Assembly (NCBI GenBank): GCA_003507655.1
Contig: DNUZ01000020.1
Coordinates: forward strand, 822-57,023
DNA: 56,202 nt
Source: Lachnospiraceae bacterium
GTDB lineage: Bacteria > Bacillota > Clostridia > Lachnospirales > Lachnospiraceae
Direction: 5' to 3'
Shown here piece by piece: positions 8,056 to 16,134 of this stretch (position 1 is the first letter of the stretch; every line of letters starts with the position of its first letter). A program made the translations under genes and the position numbers. Below the pieces are notes generated by a model that worked only from the letters and a program-made list of their open reading frames with translations, was not told the DNA's origin and did no database searches.

Positions 8056-8727
8056 ATGGCTTTGATTTACATTGTAGAAGATGATGTGAATATTCGGGAA
8101 ATTGAGACATTTTCTTTGAAAAACAGTGGTTACACGGTAATGGATTTTGAGTGTGCAAAAGATTTTTACCATAAACTTTCCGATAAGACACCGGACTTGA
8201 TTCTTTTAGATATCATGCTTCCGGATGAGGACGGGCTTGAGATTTTAAGAAAGCTCAGAAAGAATCCGGAAACCAGAAAGGTTCCGATCATTATGGTAAC
8301 AGCTAAAACCACGGAAATTGATAAGGTAAAGGGGCTAGATTCAGGAGCAGACGATTATCTGACAAAGCCATTTGGAGTCATGGAGCTGATCTCCAGAGTG
8401 AAAGCGCTTCTTCGCAGAAGTATGAATATGGACGAATCAAAGATTTTGTCCTTAGGTGAAATCTCTATTGATAATGAGAAACATAGAGTAAGCGTGCAGG
8501 GTCAGCCCTGCGAGCTTACTTATAAGGAATTTGAACTTTTGAAACTTATGCTCCAAAACGTTGGCATTGTTCTTTCCCGTGACGTAATTATGGAACGCGT
8601 CTGGGGAGTAGACTTTGAAGGAGAATCGAGAACCCTTGATATGCATATTAAGACACTCCGCCAGAAGTTAGGCGAAAGTGGAAAGCGGATCAAGACCGTG
8701 CGTAATGTAGGATATCGATTGGAGTAG
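8056..8727 (+). CDS. phoB: Phosphate-regulon response regulator (PhoB/PhoP type)
   Basis: OmpR-family DNA-binding response regulator, 223 aa. The receiver domain (1-~120) has the acidic pocket EDD (residues 8-10), phosphoacceptor Asp52 (LLDIMLPDEDG) and Lys104 (TKPF). The C-terminal winged helix (~130-223) ends with the OmpR-type RTLDMHIKTLRQKLG and VRNVGYRLE. Context between a phosphate symporter and a PhoR-like kinase, plus nearby Pho boxes, supports a phosphate role. Other OmpR-type functions cannot be excluded from sequence alone. Confidence 0.88.
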   Translation: MALIYIVEDDVNIREIETFSLKNSGYTVMDFECAKDFYHKLSDKTPDLILLDIMLPDEDGLEILRKLRKNPETRKVPIIMVTAKTTEIDKVKGLDSGADDYLTKPFGVMELISRVKALLRRSMNMDESKILSLGEISIDNEKHRVSVQGQPCELTYKEFELLKLMLQNVGIVLSRDVIMERVWGVDFEGESRTLDMHIKTLRQKLGESGKRIKTVRNVGYRLE

Positions 8728-8734
8728 TGATAAG

Positions 8735-10060
8735 ATGAAAAAAAAGATAAATCTTCAATTTATGTTTATTTCGGCGGTAGGTATTCTGTTAACATTCTGT
8801 TTATCTACCGTTATTTTTTATGAATTATTTAAGAGTGAAGTGGTAGACGAGTTAAAGACCTATGCGGATGTCATCAAAGAGACACAGTCATACGATCAGA
8901 TCCTGCAGGGAGAATACGATCCTGATGTGGATGACCTCAGGATCACAATGATAAAAAAAGACGGAAAAGTCTTTTACGACAGTTTTGCAGATGTAAAAAA
9001 AATGGAGAACCATGCAAACCGGCAGGAGGTCCGCCAGGCATTAAAGCATGGAAATGGAAAAGCAATCCGTACGTCGGATACTTTAGATAAGAATACGTTT
9101 TATTATGCAGTCCGTTTAGACGATGGAAATATTCTTCGTGTTGCAAAGGAGTCAAGAAGTATCTGGAGTGTCTTTATCAAAGTGACTCCGGCAATCCTGA
9201 TCCTGATCTTTGTGATTCTTGCGATCAGTAAGATGCTGTCAGATGTTCTGACAAAGAGCCTGTTGTTGCCGATCGAGCAGATGTCAGAGAATCTGGATCA
9301 CTTAGAGGACATCACAACCTATAAAGAACTGATGCCGTTTATCAATACGATACAGGAGCAGCATAAAAATATTTTAATGAATGCAAAGATGCGGCAGGAG
9401 TTTACGGCAAATGTCTCGCATGAATTAAAGACACCACTGACAGCCATTTCCGGTTATTCCGAGTTGATACAGAATGGAATGGCGAATGAAGAGGAGACTA
9501 TCCGTTTTGCGGGAGAAATTCATAAGAGCGCAAAACGTCTGTTAACATTGATTAACGATACGATTCGTCTGTCCCAGTTAGATACCTCTGAGCAGAAGGT
9601 GATCTATGAAGCGATAGATTTGTACAAGATAGCCGAGGACTGTGTAAATATGCTGAAGTTTTCTGCCGAAAACCATGGTATTGACATATCCATACACGGA
9701 ACAAATGCCTATTTAGAGGGCAACAGGGAAATGCTAGAAGAGGTAGTTTACAACCTCTGTGACAATGCCATCCGTTATAATAACGAAGGAGGCAAGGTAG
9801 AAGTTACGGTAAAACCTGTAAAGGGAAAAATCTATCTTTGTGTCGAGGACAACGGTATCGGAATCTCCAAAGAACATCAGGAAAGAATCTTTGAAAGATT
9901 TTACCGGGTGGATAAGAGCCGCTCGAAATCCACCGGAGGAACCGGACTCGGACTTGCCATTGTAAAACATATTATCCAGCAGCACGGTGCTCATATGGAG
10001 CTGACCAGTGAAAAAGGCAAAGGAACAAAGATAGAGATCGAATTTTCAAAGAGCAGATAA
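8735..10060 (+). CDS. phoR: Phosphate sensor histidine kinase (PhoR type)
   Basis: Membrane histidine kinase, 441 aa. Transmembrane segment 1 is at ~9-30, an extracytoplasmic domain spans ~31-143, and transmembrane segment 2 is at ~146-168. The HisKA domain has His229 in NVSHELKTPLTAI, and the ATPase domain carries the N box (YNLCDNAIRYN), G1 (VEDNGIGI), F box (FERFYRVDKSRS) and G2 (GGTGLGLAIV). It starts 7 bp after the response regulator gene. The ~110-residue outer loop is shaped like that of Gram-positive PhoR, but ligand specificity is inferred from context. Confidence 0.88.
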   Translation: MKKKINLQFMFISAVGILLTFCLSTVIFYELFKSEVVDELKTYADVIKETQSYDQILQGEYDPDVDDLRITMIKKDGKVFYDSFADVKKMENHANRQEVRQALKHGNGKAIRTSDTLDKNTFYYAVRLDDGNILRVAKESRSIWSVFIKVTPAILILIFVILAISKMLSDVLTKSLLLPIEQMSENLDHLEDITTYKELMPFINTIQEQHKNILMNAKMRQEFTANVSHELKTPLTAISGYSELIQNGMANEEETIRFAGEIHKSAKRLLTLINDTIRLSQLDTSEQKVIYEAIDLYKIAEDCVNMLKFSAENHGIDISIHGTNAYLEGNREMLEEVVYNLCDNAIRYNNEGGKVEVTVKPVKGKIYLCVEDNGIGISKEHQERIFERFYRVDKSRSKSTGGTGLGLAIVKHIIQQHGAHMELTSEKGKGTKIEIEFSKSR

Positions 10061-10088
10061 GAGTATTCTGCATAAGATAAAATAAAAA

Positions 10089-10208
10089 ATGGATATCTTT
10101 AACAAAATACTCTTTTATACTTATCACAAATCTTTTATCCAGAAACGAATGAGAAATATGAGAGCATCTCTTCGTGAGATGGAAGAAATCTTAAATAAGG
10201 AAACCTAA
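10089..10208 (+). CDS. Possible small protein of 39 residues
   Basis: A short frame between phoR and the convergent HAD gene encodes a basic peptide beginning MDIFNKILFYTYHKSF, with the amphipathic stretch RMRNMRASLREMEEILNK. No ribosome site is evident and its last 18 bases overlap the end of the opposing gene. It may be chance; it is recorded because the interval otherwise holds no gene and the helical pattern is regular. Confidence 0.25.
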   Translation: MDIFNKILFYTYHKSFIQKRMRNMRASLREMEEILNKET

Positions 10209-10841
10209 GATTTCCTCAGGGGTGTCCACAATGTGGGATGCCCCTTCTTTTTCTAAAAAGGCACGTCCTTTAAATCCCCATGCAACGCTGATACAGTCCA
10301 TACCGGAATTTGCAGCAGTCTGTAAATCTACTTCAGAATCCCCGACATAAACAGCAGAGTCGGCAGATTCACCCAATTCCTCTAAGGCAGTAAAGACGGT
10401 GTCCGGTGCAGGCTTCTTTCTCACGCCGGTTCTTTCGCCGATTGCAACAGAAATGATTCCTTCAAAAAAATCTGCTGCAAGACGTTTGACTGCTGCATCA
10501 TTTTTATTAGAAACGATCGCCATAGGGATCTCATGTTCCTGTAAAGTCTTTAAAAGCTCCATAATGCCCGGATACGGAGCAGTTGCTTCTTTACAGTGGT
10601 CAGTATAGTAGGTTTTAAAAGCGGCAAATACTTCTTCAAACTGTGGGTTATCCTCGCCCTGTGGGATTGCACGGATCAAAAGAAGCCGCAGTCCGTTGCC
10701 GACAAAGCTCTGGACTTCAGGAAGCGTTCTGGTCGGCATATCAAATTCCTGCAACGTATGATTCAGGGCATTGGTTAAATCCTCGATCGTATTTAAAAGT
10801 GTTCCATCTAAGTCAAAGATGACGGTAGAATATTTTTTCAA
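10191..10841 (-). CDS. HAD-family phosphatase, phosphoglycolate phosphatase-like
   Basis: Haloacid dehalogenase hydrolase of 216 aa. Motif I is FDLDGTLLNT (nucleophile Asp10, Asp12), motif II is the serine of AIVSNKND, and motif III includes the lysine in RKKPAPD and the acidic pair in YVGDSEVDLQTA. The cap domain position and length match Gph/PpaX-type enzymes acting on small phosphate monoesters such as 2-phosphoglycolate. The exact substrate cannot be read from sequence. Its start overlaps the end of trmB by four bases (ATGA), so the two are co-translated. Confidence 0.85.
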   Translation of the reverse strand: MKKYSTVIFDLDGTLLNTIEDLTNALNHTLQEFDMPTRTLPEVQSFVGNGLRLLLIRAIPQGEDNPQFEEVFAAFKTYYTDHCKEATAPYPGIMELLKTLQEHEIPMAIVSNKNDAAVKRLAADFFEGIISVAIGERTGVRKKPAPDTVFTALEELGESADSAVYVGDSEVDLQTAANSGMDCISVAWGFKGRAFLEKEGASHIVDTPEEILGFLI

Positions 10842-11485
10842 GAAAAAGACCTCCTTGCAATTAATTTATGGATCGGGTGTCCGAGAGAAGAAAATTTTTC
10901 TTCGTATTCAGTCATTACATTTCCTTCGTTTAAGACCGGGTCGTGGTGCAGATCAAAGGTATGCGCATCAAGCGTCCATCCGGCTTCTGCTACTTCCTCC
11001 ATAGAGAAAGCAAACAGATCATCATTGTCCGTCTTAAATTCCACAACACCGTTTCTAGCTAAAATCTTATCATAGCGTTCAAAGAACTGCCGGCTGGTCA
11101 GGCGGCGCTTGGCGTGGCGTTCCTTTGGCCATGGGTCGGAAAAATTCAGATAGATCTTAGCGACCTCTTCTTTATCAAAGACTTCCGTAATGATAGAAGC
11201 GTCCATGCACAAAAAGCGGATATTTGGCAGAGGCTCTATCTCCATCTTCTGTAAAGCACGGAGCAGTACGGAAGAATAACGCTCAATTCCGATGTAATTG
11301 ATATCCGGGTGTTCTTTTGCAAGCTTCATGATGAACTGCCCCTTTCCCATGCCGATCTCAATGTGGATCGGATTCTCATTTCCAAATATCAGATGCCAGC
11401 GCCCTTTTTCTGCCATCGGTTCCTGTATACAATGCGGGCTGTCAGCGATTGCTTCATCTGCGCCTGGAATATTCCTAAGTCTCAT
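10838..11485 (-). CDS. trmB: tRNA (guanine-46-N7)-methyltransferase
   Basis: SAM-dependent enzyme that makes m7G46 in the variable loop of tRNA. 215 aa. The SAM-binding EIGMGKGQFIMKLA lies near residue 62, the acidic loop CMDAS near residue 103, and the family signature NFSDPWPKERHAKRRL near residue 127. The C-terminus carries FKTDNDDLF and YEEKFSSLGHPIHKL, both diagnostic of TrmB. It heads a two-gene minus-strand operon with the HAD phosphatase. Confidence 0.95.
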   Translation of the reverse strand: MRLRNIPGADEAIADSPHCIQEPMAEKGRWHLIFGNENPIHIEIGMGKGQFIMKLAKEHPDINYIGIERYSSVLLRALQKMEIEPLPNIRFLCMDASIITEVFDKEEVAKIYLNFSDPWPKERHAKRRLTSRQFFERYDKILARNGVVEFKTDNDDLFAFSMEEVAEAGWTLDAHTFDLHHDPVLNEGNVMTEYEEKFSSLGHPIHKLIARRSFS

Positions 11486-11566
11486 AATGTCACTCCTATA
11501 AAATCATTTTGCAATACATATTTTACATGAAAAGGACAGGAAAAAAAAGAGTTTATAAAAAATAAG

Positions 11567-11595
11567 TTGCACCAAGAGGACAGGGAGATTATACT
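11567..11595 (+). promoter_or_regulatory. Promoter of the D-Ala-D-Ala carboxypeptidase gene
   Basis: TTGCAC (11567-11572), 17-bp spacer, TATACT (11590-11595), 69 bp upstream of the start codon. Confidence 0.6.
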
Positions 11596-11664
11596 ATTAA
11601 ATAGTGAGCAATTTTAAAAATAGAAGATAGAAATATCAGGGAATGATAATATGGAGAAGAAAGA

Positions 11665-13044
11665 ATGAAGAAAAACAGATGGAAAAAGGGCATAGCACTC
11701 TTTTTAAGCATAACGGCAATATTTACAGGCAGCATGATCCCGGTACAGGCATCTGAATACTGGCCGCAGGCACCGGAAACGGCATCTCCGTGTGTGATGG
11801 TGATGGAGATGAACACGGGAGCTGTATTATATGAAAAGAATGTAGACGAGGTTCATTACCCGGCAAGTATCACGAAGATTATGACAACGCTGATCGCCAT
11901 TGAAAAAGGAAAGATGGACGATATCGTTACTTTTTCAGCGGATGCGGTATACAAAAACGAGGGAGACACCTCCCATATTTCAAGAGATTTAGAGGAGCAG
12001 ATGACCTTAGAGCAGTGTCTTTATGGAGTCATGCTCGAATCTGCAAATGAATGTGCCTATGCGGTTGCAGAGCATATCGGCGGTGGTGATGTCAGCAAGT
12101 TTGTCGATATGATGAATGAAAAGGCAAAAGAATTAGGATGTACGAATACGCATTTTAATAACACGAACGGTCTTCCGGACGAGCAGCACTATACCTCAAC
12201 GAGAGACATGCTCTTAATCGCCCGTGCCGCATATGAGAATGAGGAATTTCGTAAGATTACAGGTACGAAGGTCTATGTCATTCCTCCGACGAATAAGCAT
12301 GAAGACGAAACCACACTACATAATCACCACAATATGCTCTATCCGTTCCGTACGGCAAAATATATCTATGATGGATGTACCGGAGGAAAGACCGGATATA
12401 CCGTAGCGGCAAACAGTACACTGGTCACTTATGCAGAGCGTGACGGAATGTCCCTAGTCTGTGTCGTTATGAATGCACAGGCACCGGCGCATTTTGAAGA
12501 CACGGTAAATCTGTTCAATTACTGTTTTGACAATTTTCAGATATTCAGTGTCAAAGATAATGAAAAAGCATATACCAAGGACAAGATACAGGATACGGGA
12601 ATTCTGAATACGGATCAGTCCTTTGCAGGCTTGGATAAAAACGGAGGGATCATCCTTCCAAAGACCGCTTCTTTTGAAGATGCGAAAGTAGAAGTGAAAG
12701 AAAAAGGTGAATCAAAGAACAGTGCCGGCCGTCTGGAATACACCTATGCAGGACATGCTGTGGGTGGAGCCGATATCATGGTCACAAAAGCAGAGCCGGA
12801 GAAGTTCCCATTTGACAATACAAAAGAAGCAGGCAAAAAGGGAGAAAAGACAGCATACGTCAAAGGAAATACCATTGTGATGTTAGTGATCATCGTATTA
12901 GTCTGTGCAGCATTAGCACTGATCGGACGATATGTTTCCGATAACTCCTTTGTGATAAAGACGAAAGTGGACAGAAAGCGAAATAAACCGGACCCACGTT
13001 ATACCATCATCCGAAATTCGAAAAAGAAATGGCGCAGAAAGTAG
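11665..13044 (+). CDS. D-alanyl-D-alanine carboxypeptidase (penicillin-binding protein 5 family)
   Basis: Peptidase S11 enzyme that trims the terminal D-Ala of peptidoglycan pentapeptides, outside the membrane. 459 aa. A signal peptide (~1-30) is followed by the catalytic S68-I-T-K71 (SxxK), S125-A-N127 (SxN) and the GGKTG motif near residue 239. A beta-rich C-terminal domain precedes a transmembrane anchor (~410-432) and a very basic tail. Members of this family act in vegetative wall maturation (DacA) or sporulation (DacB, DacF); which one applies is not clear. Monocistronic, with its own promoter and terminator. Confidence 0.92.
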   Translation: MKKNRWKKGIALFLSITAIFTGSMIPVQASEYWPQAPETASPCVMVMEMNTGAVLYEKNVDEVHYPASITKIMTTLIAIEKGKMDDIVTFSADAVYKNEGDTSHISRDLEEQMTLEQCLYGVMLESANECAYAVAEHIGGGDVSKFVDMMNEKAKELGCTNTHFNNTNGLPDEQHYTSTRDMLLIARAAYENEEFRKITGTKVYVIPPTNKHEDETTLHNHHNMLYPFRTAKYIYDGCTGGKTGYTVAANSTLVTYAERDGMSLVCVVMNAQAPAHFEDTVNLFNYCFDNFQIFSVKDNEKAYTKDKIQDTGILNTDQSFAGLDKNGGIILPKTASFEDAKVEVKEKGESKNSAGRLEYTYAGHAVGGADIMVTKAEPEKFPFDNTKEAGKKGEKTAYVKGNTIVMLVIIVLVCAALALIGRYVSDNSFVIKTKVDRKRNKPDPRYTIIRNSKKKWRRK

Positions 13045-13076
13045 AATAAGACTTAAATCGAAGACAAGTAACATAG

Positions 13077-13113
13077 AAAAGGACAATTTCAAGTTGAAGA
13101 AATTGTCCTTTTT
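13077..13113 (+). terminator. Rho-independent terminator
   Basis: AAAAGGACAATTT / AAATTGTCCTTTT (13077-13089 with 13100-13112), a perfect 13-bp stem with a 10-nt loop running into T residues, downstream of the carboxypeptidase gene. Confidence 0.85.
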
Positions 13114-13188
13114 GTTATTTATAGACCTATCGAAAAAATAAATAAAATGTCAGATAATGTATAAATAATTCACATTAAAATATCTAAC

Positions 13189-13707
13189 TTAAAGTTCTAT
13201 CAGACTATTTAAAAGAGTTACCAAAACAGGTTTATTTAAAGTATAGAACAGGATCCCATTAGAAGTCTTTACCATCGTAATGTATTTATCCTGAAAGGTA
13301 ATGGAACCTTCGATCGTATCCATCAGATAGGAAGCTAACTTAGCATCCGCTCTTAAAAATACAGTCTCATATTCTTCTAACGGCTCGACAGAAGCGGAAG
13401 CCTTTTGAAACAGATAACGCAGATCCTCTTCCTGTTCTAACTGTTCTCTGGACTTATTGATGATAAAATAGCCGTTAGAGTCCTTTGGCATATTCATGGA
13501 TTTGACAGCCCGCTGCACCTGTTTGGCAAGACTGTCGGAGGCAGGATAAAGAGATTCAAAGTAAGACATGAAATCAGAAGCCTGCTTAAAGTGTCGGTTT
13601 GTTCCTTTTTCTAAAACCTCCGTCATCAGAATCCGCTTGATAATAGTTTCACAGGTCTGTCTTGACGGATTCTTGCGAAGTGTAGAATGCATGGTTTGAT
13701 GGTCCAT
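13189..13707 (-). CDS. Hypothetical protein with remote ArgR-like organisation
   Basis: 172 aa, not confidently recognised. Residues ~13-78 read like a winged helix: a basic helix TCETIIKRIL, a helical core, then VQRAVKSMNM and GYFIINK, similar in spacing to the TVSRDI recognition region and wing of arginine repressors. Residues ~115-172 (VFLRADAKLASYLMDTIEGS, then FQDKYITMVKTSNGILFYTL) resemble the ArgR oligomerisation domain. No ArgR ligand motif is clear. The ribosome site GAAAGGGG precedes the start. It is divergent from the AbiE-like pair and shares its upstream region. Confidence 0.7.
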   Translation of the reverse strand: MDHQTMHSTLRKNPSRQTCETIIKRILMTEVLEKGTNRHFKQASDFMSYFESLYPASDSLAKQVQRAVKSMNMPKDSNGYFIINKSREQLEQEEDLRYLFQKASASVEPLEEYETVFLRADAKLASYLMDTIEGSITFQDKYITMVKTSNGILFYTLNKPVLVTLLNSLIEL

Positions 13708-13804
13708 GGTAAATCCCCTTTCCTTTTTATTATAGTCATAGATTTCTCAATCATGTGCCAAAAGCATATAAGAATATTATAGAAAAAATCAACCGGAACA
13801 ACAA

Positions 13805-13867
13805 CCCTGTTTTACAAGGATTTTTCACTTTTATAGGTTTGACAGGGATTTTCCAAGAGCATATAAT
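13805..13867 (+). promoter_or_regulatory. Consensus promoter with inverted repeat for the AbiE-like pair
   Basis: TTGACA (13839-13844), 17-bp spacer, TATAAT (13862-13867): a perfect sigma-A promoter. CCCTGT (13805-13810) and its complement ACAGGG (13842-13847) form an inverted repeat that overlaps the -35 box. AbiEi antitoxins are known to repress their own operons by binding inverted repeats near the promoter, so this is a candidate operator. Confidence 0.7.
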
Positions 13868-13911
13868 AAGTATATAAAAATACCAAAAGTACATCTATGG
13901 AGCGGAAAAAA

Positions 13912-14553
13912 ATGGCAGAAGAGAAGAAAGAACGATTATCCAGACAAGAGAAGAAAGAGCAACAGCTAGAAGCAATCCGTAAGCTGATCGAAGAAAAGGG
14001 CGGGGTAGCGAAAACGTCAGAGCTGTATACCTTAGGTCTGGACTACCGGGTACTCCAGCGATTTGTAGAGGAAGGAAAGTTAGAAAGGATCAAGAGCGGG
14101 TACTATTCCTTAGGTTATCGTAAGAAATCCGAAGAAGAGATTATACCGGTGCTGTTCCCGGATGGAGTGCTGTGTATGGAGAGCGGTCTTTATTATCAGG
14201 GATATCTCAAAGAACGTCCTTACATATGGAGTATTGCGGTGGATAAGAACACTTCAAAATCCAGATTTAAGATGGATTATCCGATCGTACATCCATACTA
14301 TACGGAAACGAAAGTCTTAGAGATGGGTGTCGAAACCTTCGATATGAACGGACAGAAGATAAAGATATACGAAAAAGAGCGTCTGATCTGCGACTGTCTG
14401 AAATATGAGGACAAGTTAGATGCAGACAGTCTGAAAAAGGGACTGCTTGCATTCATCAAAGATGAAGAAAAAGACATCGCAAAACTCATGATGTATGCAA
14501 GAGAGCGTCGAGTGGTAGAAAAAGTACGCAATAGGATCGGGGTGTGGCTGTAA
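13912..14553 (+). CDS. AbiEi-like antitoxin / transcriptional regulator
   Basis: 213 aa from the chosen start. An N-terminal winged helix (~15-65: KLIEEKGGVAKTSEL, YRVLQRFVEEGKLERI, GYYSLG) is followed by the AbiEi C-terminal domain (ESGLYYQGYL, ERLICDCLKYEDKLDADSL). In AbiE (type IV toxin-antitoxin) loci this protein represses the operon and counteracts the partner. ATG 13912 is preferred because GGAG lies 9 bp before it; the ATG at 13897 has no ribosome site. The stop codon overlaps the next start (TAATG), so the pair is translationally coupled. Confidence 0.8.
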   Translation: MAEEKKERLSRQEKKEQQLEAIRKLIEEKGGVAKTSELYTLGLDYRVLQRFVEEGKLERIKSGYYSLGYRKKSEEEIIPVLFPDGVLCMESGLYYQGYLKERPYIWSIAVDKNTSKSRFKMDYPIVHPYYTETKVLEMGVETFDMNGQKIKIYEKERLICDCLKYEDKLDADSLKKGLLAFIKDEEKDIAKLMMYARERRVVEKVRNRIGVWL

Positions 14554-15422
14554 TGTCAAAAAAGAGCCTGTCAGCCGTAAAGGCAAAGAGTGAAGAACTG
14601 AAAATCCCATATGAGAACCTGTTATCGGCATTTGTCATAGAAGAAGCCGTAATGGCGTTCTGTGGATCTGACGAGGCAGAGAACTTCCGGTTAAAAAACA
14701 ACAACATATTATCGTTAGAGTATTACAGGCGGAAAGCACCGACACGCTTAGAGTATATGATTCTCAGTGAGGAAGAGCTGACCGTGCGAAATGTGATACA
14801 CCGTATGAGCCGGATTTTTCAGAATGAAAAAAAAGCAGAGCTTTGGTGGAAATACCGTGTAGAAAAAGAGGACGAAGGCATCTGCGTATATTTAAGTGCT
14901 AAAATCGAAGAACTTCAGATTCCGGTGCAGCTGGTCTTAGAGCAGGAAAAAGAGGAGCCGTCAGAGCCTTCCCATGAAGAGCTTCATCCATTTTTAGAAG
15001 AGGATCGGAGTGTGGAATATCTGCATTATCCGATGGAAGGGATATTAGCGGAGCATTTTATCCGTATCATGCGGGATATGGAGCTTATCAATGACATGGG
15101 AAGTTATTATATTCTCTATGAGCTGCTCAGCAAAGAAATGAACAGCAGCAGAAAAGTCACGGAGCAGATAGAAAGTCTTGCAAAAGAGCAGAGGATTCCG
15201 CTGAAAAAAGAGCGTTTTGAGATGTTTGAAGGATATCAGAACAGTTCTTATATGAAAAAGAAATGGAAATCCTATTTAAAGAAAGAAAAAAAGAAGACCT
15301 CTTCCTTTGAAGAGGTCATGAAAGTCATGATTGCTTATTATCGTCCGATCTGGGATTCCCTTGCCGAGGGAAATTACTATTTAGGAGACTGGATGCCGGA
15401 ATTAATGCGTTATCTGGATTAA
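14553..15422 (+). CDS. AbiEii-like partner protein with degenerate nucleotidyltransferase motifs
   Basis: 289 aa, in the position of the AbiEii toxin. The N-terminus (SLSAVKAKSEELKIPYENLL, FVIEEAVMAF) matches the AbiEii family pattern. At the active-site position, where AbiEii normally reads KGGTAL and later a DLD-type acidic pair, this protein reads LKNNNILSLEYY and TRLEYMIL. The catalytic glycines and aspartates are thus missing or unrecognisable. The remainder is helical, with an extra basic segment KKKWKSYLKKEKKK near residue 240. It may be an inactive relative, a changed enzyme, or a different family. An in-frame GTG at 14544 is an alternative start. Confidence 0.6.
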   Translation: MSKKSLSAVKAKSEELKIPYENLLSAFVIEEAVMAFCGSDEAENFRLKNNNILSLEYYRRKAPTRLEYMILSEEELTVRNVIHRMSRIFQNEKKAELWWKYRVEKEDEGICVYLSAKIEELQIPVQLVLEQEKEEPSEPSHEELHPFLEEDRSVEYLHYPMEGILAEHFIRIMRDMELINDMGSYYILYELLSKEMNSSRKVTEQIESLAKEQRIPLKKERFEMFEGYQNSSYMKKKWKSYLKKEKKKTSSFEEVMKVMIAYYRPIWDSLAEGNYYLGDWMPELMRYLD

Positions 15423-15426
15423 CCGA

Positions 15427-16062
15427 TTAACTGGAAGTTTCCTGAAATATGGCATCTCCTTCTAAATTATGCAGATACTGTAAAGCCTGATAATAGGAAG
15501 CTCTTGTATCGAGTTCAAAAAACTGTACATCAAGAGGCGGCAAAAAGTCTAAGTCCTCTTGCGGAACATACAACGTCTTACATTTGTCCTGAACATTCTT
15601 AATAGAATACTGGCGTAAAAGAAGGCATTTTCCTAATTTGGTAATGCAGGACTTAGAGTAAACCGTAGAAAGGATCTGCTCGGTCTCGTCTTCTTTTCGC
15701 TGTATCGTACAGATGTCGTAGGATGCACTCATTTCTAAGAGATGTGCAGCCAGCTTCGGATTAAAAAAAGGCGTATCTATGGAAATATAGAAAGCCCGTT
15801 CTTCATCGATCATGGACAAAGTGCTGAACACACCGGCTAAAGGACCGGCATTCAGGTAAATATCGGAAATCTCCTGTACGTTTAAATGCAGATGGGAATA
15901 AATCCCCTTCTGCTTTACGGATAAATATATTTTTGAGAAATATGGCTCAAATTTATGAACAAGGTATTCAACCATGCAGCAGTTGCCAAATGGAAGCAGG
16001 GCTTTGTCAGAACCCATGCGTGAACTGTCACCGCCACAGAGAATTACTAATGCATTCTCCAT
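15427..16062 (-). CDS. MobA-like nucleotidyltransferase
   Basis: 211 aa. The N-terminal LCGGDSSRMGSDKALLPFG is the signature of MobA and related sugar/molybdopterin nucleotidyltransferases, and AGPLAGVF follows near residue 74. MobA adds GMP to molybdopterin to form the bis-MGD cofactor, but no molybdenum cofactor genes are nearby, so the substrate is open. An AGGAGG ribosome site lies upstream. It is divergent from the decarboxylase gene and convergent with the AbiE-like pair. Confidence 0.75.
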   Translation of the reverse strand: MENALVILCGGDSSRMGSDKALLPFGNCCMVEYLVHKFEPYFSKIYLSVKQKGIYSHLHLNVQEISDIYLNAGPLAGVFSTLSMIDEERAFYISIDTPFFNPKLAAHLLEMSASYDICTIQRKEDETEQILSTVYSKSCITKLGKCLLLRQYSIKNVQDKCKTLYVPQEDLDFLPPLDVQFFELDTRASYYQALQYLHNLEGDAIFQETSS

Positions 16063-16134
16063 AGGAATCCTCCTTTGTAAAAGACTAGAATCGACAATAC
16101 TATATCACAAAACCGAAATGATTGCGAGGAAAAA

